Source: a virus
IMG/VR virus record: IMGVR_UViG_3300040801_001951
Location: 1 to 32,851 of that record
Strand: one strand, 5' to 3'
DNA: 32,851 nucleotides
Positions within the stretch are counted from its first letter, which is position 1. Every line of letters begins with the position of its first letter. Below the pieces are notes generated by a model. It did no database searches, was not told where the DNA came from, and saw only the letters and a list, made by a program, of their open reading frames with translations. Shown one piece after another: positions 5,878-13,242 of this stretch. The translations under genes were made by a program, and so were the position numbers.

Positions 5878-6458
5878 ACCATTTTAATTAAGAAACCCAT
5901 CGTATCTTAGTTTACCATGCGTAACAAGAAACCCATAATAAATTAGTTTACCAATCTGTCACAGAAACCCATAGAAGAGAAGTTTACCACCACCTTCTAG
6001 AAACCCAATACTGACCAGTTTACCACCACCTCTCAGAAACCCAATACTTTCGAGTTTACCAATTGAAGGCAGAAACCCAAAATAAGTAAGTTTACCATTA
6101 AAATGCAGAAACCCAACTTAAAACAGTTTACCAGCCTCATAAAGAAACCCAAGAGGACGTAGTTTACCATTTGTGCGGAGAAACCCAAAAAAAGCAAGTT
6201 TACCAACATATCAAAGAAATCCAGAGGTGTATAGTTTACCAGTTACCAATAGAAAACCATTGCAGGCAAGTTTACCATCTTCATGAAAGAAACCCATAAC
6301 AAAGTAGTTTACCATTAAAATGCAGAAACCCAAAGTAGCGAAGTTTACCATTATAACGAAGAAACCCAACTTATAACAGTTTATCAATCATCGGTAGAAA
6401 TCCATCGGAACAAAGTTTACCACGTTCAGCTAGAAACCCAGGACAAAAAAGTTAACGG
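5873..6458 (+). repeat. TIGR array 2 (16 units, downstream of tas)
   Basis: Same two-repeat architecture as array 1. AGAAACCCA-type repeats start at 5891, 5927, 5963, 5999, 6035, 6071, 6107, 6143, 6179, 6215, 6251, 6288, 6324, 6360, 6396 and 6432 (variants AGAAATCCA at 6215 and 6396, AGAAAACCA at 6251). AGTTTACCA-type repeats alternate 18 nt later (5909, 5945 and so on), with a degenerate first copy TATTTACCA at 5873, AGTTTATCA at 6378 and a degenerate last copy AGTTAACGG at 6450. All spacers are 9 nt except 6278-6287 (10 nt), giving a strict 36-nt period. The spacer TTAAAATGC occurs twice (6098-6106 and 6315-6323). No cas1/cas2 genes or palindromic 25-40-nt repeats are present, so this is not CRISPR. 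The last repeat overlaps the end of the minus-strand terminator of the convergent gene. Confidence 0.93.
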
Positions 6459-6496
6459 AAAATGTGGGACTCAGCTATTACTAGTGAGTCCCACAT
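6457..6496 (-). terminator. Intrinsic terminator after the zinc-ribbon protein gene
   Basis: Perfect 12-bp stem (6462-6473 with 6485-6496, ATGTGGGACTCA/TGAGTCCCACAT). On the minus strand it is followed by TTTTCCGTT. It also separates the convergent TIGR array from the structural genes and could stop plus-strand transcripts leaving array 2. Confidence 0.8.
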
Positions 6497-6521
6497 AGTC
6501 CATCTTTTTTTTGTTTATTTT

Positions 6522-7316
6522 TTATGCTTGTAAATTAGTACCACACTCCGAACAATAATTAGTTCCATAATGTGACTTAGTTCCACAAGTAGGACATTCT
6601 TTTTTTGTCGATACAAATACAGGAGTCTTTACAGGCTCGTCTATTTTATCAGTACCTTTAAGTCTAATGATAACTACTCCATGATCTTCAATAGTACCAA
6701 CATGAGTTGTATTAAAATCTTGTTTTAATTCAGAACCAGGAACTGTAATACCTTCTTCAGCTTGAGGTGCTTCACTTGGTCCCATCCAATCCATAGTAAC
6801 TGAACTTTCAACATTTGCTTGAGCTGTTGGTTCTGATTGTCCTGTAATACCTCTAGCAGTTGGACCTTCATTTAATACACCACCATACTTAACATCAGTT
6901 TGACTATAGAAAGATCTATACACTGTTGGATATGTATGAGTAGTTGTCCATGAATAATCTATAGTTCTTTCAAACCCATATTTAACACGAATAAAACCAT
7001 CATCTACTTTATCACCTCGATGATCTTGAATCTTTTTCGTTTTTTGAATAAATTTAAAAGCATTCTTAACTGCATTATTAACCATGACACCTTTTAATTC
7101 CATGTCATCATTAGCATCAATAACAAGTCTTCTTCCATCCAATACATCTGAACCATCAATAGAAACTTCCGCTACTGCTCGTCTATTATCAAGGTTCTTT
7201 AATAGGATAGAATATTCTGACCCAAAAGGAAGGATGACATCATTGTCAGTTGATACTTCTCTAAGAATTTTACCATTACATTTGATTACCACTACGAACT
7301 TATTGCTATATACCAT
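6522..7316 (-). CDS. Putative structural protein with C-terminal zinc ribbon
   Basis: A 264-residue protein starting at the ATG at 7316 (AGGAG about 6 nt upstream). Residues 1-75 form a strand-rich domain (FVVVIKCNGKILRE, later LPFGSEYSILLKNLDNRRA and VSIDGSDVLDGRRLVI) that looks like a small beta-sandwich of the kind found on virion surfaces. Residues about 90-180 contain KFIQKTKKIQDHRG, GFIRVKYGFE and a stretch rich in Thr, Gly and Glu. The C-terminus carries two CxxC knuckles, CPTCGTKSHYGTNYCSECG, a classical zinc ribbon. The gene has a late-type promoter at 7377-7396 and a strong terminator, so it is probably expressed with the tail genes. Head or tail decoration is the best guess; DNA or RNA binding by the ribbon is possible. 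Confidence 0.8.
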   Translation of the reverse strand: MVYSNKFVVVIKCNGKILREVSTDNDVILPFGSEYSILLKNLDNRRAVAEVSIDGSDVLDGRRLVIDANDDMELKGVMVNNAVKNAFKFIQKTKKIQDHRGDKVDDGFIRVKYGFERTIDYSWTTTHTYPTVYRSFYSQTDVKYGGVLNEGPTARGITGQSEPTAQANVESSVTMDWMGPSEAPQAEEGITVPGSELKQDFNTTHVGTIEDHGVVIIRLKGTDKIDEPVKTPVFVSTKKECPTCGTKSHYGTNYCSECGTNLQA

Positions 7317-7333
7317 TTTTATCTCCTAAGCAT

Positions 7334-7364
7334 ACAGACTAAATGCTTTAAGTTTAAAGTCTGT
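7334..7364 (-). promoter_or_regulatory. 5' UTR hairpin upstream of the zinc-ribbon gene
   Basis: Seven-bp stem (7334-7340 with 7358-7364, ACAGACT/AGTCTGT) lying between the late promoter and the ribosome binding site, so it would be in the mRNA leader. It may stabilise the transcript. No known riboswitch was recognised. Confidence 0.35.
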
Positions 7365-7376
7365 GGAATAAGATGG

Positions 7377-7396
7377 ACTATTTATAATATGTTCTA
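7377..7396 (-). promoter_or_regulatory. Late promoter motif upstream of zinc-ribbon gene
   Basis: Minus strand reads AGAACA-TAT-TATAAATA, a perfect copy of the T4 late core TATAAATA (7379-7386) preceded by the conserved AGAACA box with 3-bp spacing. Confidence 0.7.
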
Positions 7397-7405
7397 ATAA
7401 AATCC

Positions 7406-10400
7406 TTAAACGACTGTTAGATCAGCATCAAACTCACTTGTTGTTGTAGATGTACTATCCAATGTATCATTGCTTATATCTATTGTTGTATCATAAACAT
7501 TAGTAGTTAATACATCTGTTCCTATTAATATTTCATCATCTCCAGTCAATACTAATCCTGTTGATAATGTTGTGATACCAATTGTACTAGTCAATTCTTC
7601 ATTGTCTCCAGTTACTAAATCAGCATTAATATCACTAATTGAATTAGCTGAACCAATAATAACCATACTAATATCTATAATAGAATCAATGTTAATAGTT
7701 GAATTAGATGAACCAATAATAGCCATACCAATATCTAAACTATAAGCATATATAAATATTATCTTAGATTCAGAAGTTCCTGATAATTCTATATTTTCGC
7801 CAGTGAATACTAAATCAGAACTAATAATATCAGTAGTTATATCTATTGTACTTGTTAACAAGTCACTTCCAGGTACCAGGATATAAGAACTAACATCAGT
7901 AGTTATATTTATAGGTCCTGCTAACTCTTCATTTACACCAGGAACCTCTAACTCAGGTGTGGTAGTATCAGTAGTTATTGTTATTGTGCTTGATAATTCT
8001 TCATTTTCACCAGATACTAAAGGAAAAGCACTAGCATTAGTAATAATATTTGAAGTTGCGTTTATAACAAGATCATTTATTAATGTTGCATCTGATGATA
8101 CAATTACTTCAGACATACCAATTAATATTTCATTTTCACCCAATACTAACATTGAAGTTGATGTTGTTGTAATACCAATTATACTAGTTAATTCTTCATT
8201 ATCTCCAGTTACTAAATCAGCATTTACATCTGTAGAATTATTAACAACTCCGGTCAATTCTTCAATATTTCCAGTTACTAAATCAGCATTTACATTTGTA
8301 TAATTATCAACAACACCTGTTAATATTTCATTATCTCCAGTAAATATTAGTCCTGTTGATAATGTTGTAATACCAACTACACCAGTTAATTCTTCATTAT
8401 CACCTCTGTCTATAACAGCACTTACATTTGATATAACATTAGTAATTGAATTTAATACATATTCAACACCTAAAATAGATATTATATCAGTAGTAATATT
8501 AGATGATCCAGTTAATATTTCATTTATACCAATGTATAGTTCTGGTAATGATACCACAGAAGTTACATTAATAGGACTTGTTAAGTCTTCATTGTCACCT
8601 ATAACCAATGTTGCAACTGATACATTAGTTGTTACATTTATTCTGGTATTAGCTAATGCTACAGGAACACCCATAGTTATATTAGAATCAACTGAAGTAA
8701 TAACATTAGTAGTTGATGATAATATTTCTTCTTCACCAGATAATAATGTAGATGCTATTACATTGGATATAATATCAATGTTAGATGATAATTCTTCATT
8801 GTCACCAGTAACTAATTCTGAAGTTACTAAATTAATAATTTCTACTGAACCTGTTAATTCTTCATCAACACCAGTATCTATTACACTTATTAAAATATCT
8901 ATTACACTATTTGAACTACCTGATAATATTTCATTATATCCAACAATTAATGAACCATCAACTGCAGTATAAATATTAGAAACACTACTATTAATTTCCT
9001 CAATACCAAAACTTAATAATGGTGTAACATCACTAATGATTATACAATTAGCTTCTAATACAGAGTTTCTAATTTCAATTTCACCATAAACATTACTTGA
9101 TTCTATTGATGTTCCTTCTAATATTTCAGATGTACCAATAATTAAAATATCAGACACAATAGAACTAGATGTAGAATTACCAGTTAATATAATATCATTT
9201 TGATTTAATGTACTATCAATATTAGAATCAATAGTTATATTACTACTTAATTCTTCATTACCACCTGTAACAAGAATACCATTAGAAATACTATCAATAG
9301 TTGATGTTCCTGAAATTATTGTTAGAACACCCATATCTAATGCAGCAGTAAATGTAGAATCAACTACTGAAGTTCCACTTAATGTTTCATTTACTCCAGT
9401 TGATAATAAATCTACTGTTACATCTGTATTTGTTATAATTATACTACTTAATAATTCAACAATACCAATAGTGACAATTCCTTCTACATTAGAAATTATA
9501 TTAACAAATCCATCAAAAGATACATCAGCTCCAAGAGATAAATCTGCTGTGACTAATGTAATAGTAGAATTAGAACTACTAAGTATTTCTGAATCACCAA
9601 GTATTAAATTTCCACCTAATACATAAGAAATTATATCAATAGAACTACTCAAGGAATCAGTAGAACCAAGAGTTAATTCAGAATAAATATTTGACTCAAC
9701 AAAATGATTTAAATATGAATTTGTCCATATAACATCATTTGTATCTATAAATTTAGTATCAATTTCATAATAAGTGCTGGATAATAATATAGTAGGAACA
9801 CTTAAAATAACTTCAACGTCAGAATCTACTTCACAATAAGCTTCTAATGAATGTTCTGTACCAATACTTAAAATAGTATCAACATTAGTATTAGAATTAA
9901 CAGTTATAGATGATGATAATTCTTCTATAACACCAACAGATAGATCAGAATCATTAACATAAGAAATTATAGTAGAATTTCCTGATACTAAGTCAACACC
10001 TAAATCAACATTATTAACATAAGAACTTATATTAACTGATCCACTATAAGTACCAAGTATAACTGATTGAGGATCTTCTTCATTTACTGGAGTATGTTCA
10101 TTTATACTACCATTGTATACTAATACTCCATTAGAAACTGGATTACCATATACCTTATCTGATATTATATCATTACTAAAGTAAATTTTAATGTTTCTAA
10201 TACCTTTGTCTGTATCAGTTCCACTCTGGTGATAATTATGGAATAATATTTCATCTATACCAATACCAACTCCAACATTACAAATAATTCTTTGGTTTGT
10301 TGTTTTCTCATTAGCTAACCAATTTTGAGGAGATCCAGTTAAATCAATTGAATTATAAAATAATCTCCAAGGTGCATAAGAACCTGATGGTAATGTTGTT

Positions 10401-13195
10401 GTGGCATAAGCACTAAAATCAACATTTGGAACTCCAATATCAACTATATTACCAAAGTTAGAAAATCTTATACCCATTAATCCCATGTTGACTGGGTCAC
10501 CATGGTTATTTTCTACATCAATTACAATACTTCTTGTAATATATACTGAACTAACAACAAGTAAGTCAGAAGATGAATTAGAAGTAATATTTGAAGTAGA
10601 TTCTAAATATTCTTCAAAACCCATTCTCATTTCACTAACTGTATATATAACACTAGCAACAGCACTACTTAATAATTTAACTATACCAGTAGATAATAAT
10701 GTATCTACTTCTGTAGTAACGGAAGAAACACCACTTAATGATTCAATGTCGCCTTGAGTTAATTCAGTATCATATATATTTGATTTTACTATTAATGTAC
10801 CAGTTAATTTTTCTTTAGTAGTACCAGTACTCATAATAGCAGTAGTTACATTTGTTGCCAATATAAAAGCTGATAAAGCTACTGGTAGTCCAACAATTTC
10901 TAGGTCAACTTCTATTGCACTAACAACATTAATACTTGATGTTAATACCTCACTTCTACCAAAATCTATTCCTATTGTTTCTACAACTGAAGATTGAATG
11001 GTAACGGTAGATGATAAATATTCAATTATTCTACCATCACCAACAACATCTAAATTAGTTATTCCATCAAAAGTATTACCTGAATCAAATATTGATGGGT
11101 ATTTACCAACTGTTGTTGTTACTGTTGCTCTAGCATTGGAGGTGATCCAAATTTCAAATACATCTCTAACAGGAGATGATGTTACTAATGTATCATAACT
11201 ATTTCCAACATCCATCCTCATAGGAGGTTCTAGTCCAAAATTATCAGACATAGTCTGCATAATTTCATGGTTAAATCCATCATCATCAACAGTAACAACA
11301 TCGTCACGGTTTTGCTCAGGATCAACATCCATTGTATCATACCAAGCATGTTCAGTTCCTGAATCAAAAAATGAACCAGTATCCCAATTTTGATTATAGT
11401 GATTAGTTCTACCAATTCTATCATGAAAGAACATACCTATCTCAATCATCCAAGAATCACATATACCACCACCTGGATGATGCTTCAATGCTTCTAGAAA
11501 ACATTTTTGAAGAATAGGAAGAATATCATAATATCCACCACTATCATAACTAAAATTTAGATATTCAGGAGGCATAGGAACATCATAACGTCTACAGGCA
11601 TCATATAACCATTCTAAGTTATCACATAGTACTGGAGGGAATGGGTCTTTAGCACCAGGAATTTCTGGAATACGAGGTGGATCATCAAAAAATCTTCCTG
11701 TATCCCATTGCCAAGTCAAACTCATTAATGTTTCTAGATCAATTTCTGCCTGAGTTTTATTACAAGGAAAACTAGGTGGTCTAATACTGTCATGATAATA
11801 ACTGCCTATCTGTGTTAGCATCCATTCATCTAACATTACAGATTCAGTTAATGGATTTTTAAATGAGAAAGCTGTATCCATAAAAGCTAATCTAGCTCTA
11901 TATGGTTTAAAGAAATTTAATATTTCATATAATTCTTTTCTAAACCCAAGCCCTAACATTGTTATAACTAAACTCGGAGACTTGGAGTCTACATTTAATC
12001 TAATCCAATTATCTAATGTACCTATCATATATGTTATTAAATAAGATTCATCTCCAGTATCAAACCAAGAGTCAATAGTTTCTTTGAACTCTGGATTCAT
12101 TGCATCTAATAATGATTCAGCAGAACCTATTGAATTTAGAAAGTTTTGACTCATAGGTCTTGACCAATCATCAACTATAGATTGGATTCTAGCAGTTCTA
12201 TCATCTCTTGATATTGGTCTTGAAATTAATTCTTCATATATTTCTGTTATATTTGATAAATCAAGAGGTACAGGAGGATCACCTTGATAATCAATAACAC
12301 CATCATAACAACCATATCTAGTAAAAGTACTTATAATACCATCTCCAAACAATCTTTGAAAAGTATAACAAGTAGCAACAAAAACATGTAAAATAGGAAG
12401 AAGAACTCCTAAATTCTTTACGGCAGTATTTTCAGGTAATTCCAAACCCAACATGAATCTATCATATTGATCTTCAACAACTCTAAATAAAATAGATAAA
12501 GAAATTGTAATATTATATAAAGCAAAAATAGAACTTAAAGAATAATATGGACTTTTAGATGGTAAACTTATTTTATTTGTTTGAATCAAGGATTCAATAC
12601 TACCTGCAGTCTGTATCCAATGAGGATCTGATCCAGTCATTTTTTCAAAAGGAACATCTGTTTCTAATAATAAAGTACTACCGGATGCAGCTAACCTTAC
12701 TGACTCACCTCTAAAAACAAGATTGTTATATTGATCTTTTTGTAACCAATATTCAATTAAATCAGTATCAGAAAAACCATAGTAATCTAATACATCAACC
12801 AGAGTTTCAGGAGTACCTTTTTTCTTATAAAAATTTACTAAGTCTAAAAAGAAATTAGCTTTAGTTGTCAATGGTACTAAATTTAATCCATGTTCGAAAC
12901 CAAAACTTCTGAAAAGCTCACTTAATTGATTGTTAGGCATCTGATGGATATCAGATGAATGTCTTTGAGTTGTGGCTATTGTTCTATGAGAAGTATACCA
13001 ATCAATTATCATTTGGCGCAATCTTTTCATATCATTGGTAGTCATCGTATTTTGATCAATTATTTGCTCAAAGTATTTAGTTACTAATTCCTTTTCTGAT
13101 GTCGCTAAGGTGGTAGTCAATTCACTAAGGTTTGGATCAGTAGTCCCATCCTTTAGGTAATGCATTATTCTCCAAAGATCATCAATTGTAAACAC
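7406..13195 (-). CDS. Giant baseplate-like/repeat-fibre fusion protein
   Basis: A 1929-residue protein. The start is a GTG at 13195 with AAAGGAG 7 nt upstream. Residues 1 to about 720 are non-repetitive, largely helical and unlike the rest; near residue 110-135 the segment DLVNFYKKKGTPETLVDVLD followed by YYGF resembles the K-K-G-T-P-x-x-L helix of tail protein I/baseplate components. From about residue 725 the protein becomes an array of roughly 22-residue Ser/Thr-rich repeats with a G-x-x-E-x-L-[ST]-[SG] core (for example GDNEELTSTIGITT). About residues 900-1042 the array is interrupted by a module (MGIRFSNFGN, then PWRLFYNSIDLTG and IRNIKIYFSND) that looks like a galactose-binding-like beta-sandwich. 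The likely role is anchoring a long fibre to the baseplate. A degenerate late promoter overlaps the 3' end of the preceding gene. Confidence 0.8.
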   Translation of the reverse strand: MFTIDDLWRIMHYLKDGTTDPNLSELTTTLATSEKELVTKYFEQIIDQNTMTTNDMKRLRQMIIDWYTSHRTIATTQRHSSDIHQMPNNQLSELFRSFGFEHGLNLVPLTTKANFFLDLVNFYKKKGTPETLVDVLDYYGFSDTDLIEYWLQKDQYNNLVFRGESVRLAASGSTLLLETDVPFEKMTGSDPHWIQTAGSIESLIQTNKISLPSKSPYYSLSSIFALYNITISLSILFRVVEDQYDRFMLGLELPENTAVKNLGVLLPILHVFVATCYTFQRLFGDGIISTFTRYGCYDGVIDYQGDPPVPLDLSNITEIYEELISRPISRDDRTARIQSIVDDWSRPMSQNFLNSIGSAESLLDAMNPEFKETIDSWFDTGDESYLITYMIGTLDNWIRLNVDSKSPSLVITMLGLGFRKELYEILNFFKPYRARLAFMDTAFSFKNPLTESVMLDEWMLTQIGSYYHDSIRPPSFPCNKTQAEIDLETLMSLTWQWDTGRFFDDPPRIPEIPGAKDPFPPVLCDNLEWLYDACRRYDVPMPPEYLNFSYDSGGYYDILPILQKCFLEALKHHPGGGICDSWMIEIGMFFHDRIGRTNHYNQNWDTGSFFDSGTEHAWYDTMDVDPEQNRDDVVTVDDDGFNHEIMQTMSDNFGLEPPMRMDVGNSYDTLVTSSPVRDVFEIWITSNARATVTTTVGKYPSIFDSGNTFDGITNLDVVGDGRIIEYLSSTVTIQSSVVETIGIDFGRSEVLTSSINVVSAIEVDLEIVGLPVALSAFILATNVTTAIMSTGTTKEKLTGTLIVKSNIYDTELTQGDIESLSGVSSVTTEVDTLLSTGIVKLLSSAVASVIYTVSEMRMGFEEYLESTSNITSNSSSDLLVVSSVYITRSIVIDVENNHGDPVNMGLMGIRFSNFGNIVDIGVPNVDFSAYATTTLPSGSYAPWRLFYNSIDLTGSPQNWLANEKTTNQRIICNVGVGIGIDEILFHNYHQSGTDTDKGIRNIKIYFSNDIISDKVYGNPVSNGVLVYNGSINEHTPVNEEDPQSVILGTYSGSVNISSYVNNVDLGVDLVSGNSTIISYVNDSDLSVGVIEELSSSITVNSNTNVDTILSIGTEHSLEAYCEVDSDVEVILSVPTILLSSTYYEIDTKFIDTNDVIWTNSYLNHFVESNIYSELTLGSTDSLSSSIDIISYVLGGNLILGDSEILSSSNSTITLVTADLSLGADVSFDGFVNIISNVEGIVTIGIVELLSSIIITNTDVTVDLLSTGVNETLSGTSVVDSTFTAALDMGVLTIISGTSTIDSISNGILVTGGNEELSSNITIDSNIDSTLNQNDIILTGNSTSSSIVSDILIIGTSEILEGTSIESSNVYGEIEIRNSVLEANCIIISDVTPLLSFGIEEINSSVSNIYTAVDGSLIVGYNEILSGSSNSVIDILISVIDTGVDEELTGSVEIINLVTSELVTGDNEELSSNIDIISNVIASTLLSGEEEILSSTTNVITSVDSNITMGVPVALANTRINVTTNVSVATLVIGDNEDLTSPINVTSVVSLPELYIGINEILTGSSNITTDIISILGVEYVLNSITNVISNVSAVIDRGDNEELTGVVGITTLSTGLIFTGDNEILTGVVDNYTNVNADLVTGNIEELTGVVNNSTDVNADLVTGDNEELTSIIGITTTSTSMLVLGENEILIGMSEVIVSSDATLINDLVINATSNIITNASAFPLVSGENEELSSTITITTDTTTPELEVPGVNEELAGPINITTDVSSYILVPGSDLLTSTIDITTDIISSDLVFTGENIELSGTSESKIIFIYAYSLDIGMAIIGSSNSTINIDSIIDISMVIIGSANSISDINADLVTGDNEELTSTIGITTLSTGLVLTGDDEILIGTDVLTTNVYDTTIDISNDTLDSTSTTTSEFDADLTVV
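7440..11010 (-). repeat. 22-residue (about 66-bp) coding repeats, fibre 1
   Basis: Coding repeats covering the C-terminal two thirds of the 1929-residue protein, excluding the inserted module at about 10070-10490. Units are diverged but keep G-x-x-E-x-L followed by Ser/Thr pairs. Low codon diversity makes the DNA rich in recurring words such as those for GDNEEL. Confidence 0.75.
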
Positions 13196-13223
13196 TATCG
13201 AACTCCTTTAAATTGGTTATCTC

Positions 13224-13242
13224 TAATTTATATTATGTTCCT
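13224..13242 (-). promoter_or_regulatory. Late promoter motif overlapping the end of the 13233-20699 gene
   Basis: Minus strand reads GGAACA-TAA-TATAAATT; it keeps the 3-bp spacing, with one change in the AGAACA box. The box itself encodes the last codons (Gly-Thr-stop) of the upstream fibre gene, so promoter and coding sequence overlap. Confidence 0.55.

Noticed and set aside
4492-6458. CRISPR arrays
   Set aside because: There are two alternating 9-nt repeats with 9-nt spacers rather than one 25-40-nt repeat with about 30-nt spacers, and there are no cas genes in the window.
4492-6458. Assigning targets of individual spacers inside this window
   Set aside because: Single 9-nt matches are expected by chance in a sequence of this size; only paired matches of both spacers of a unit would be informative, and that needs a computed search.
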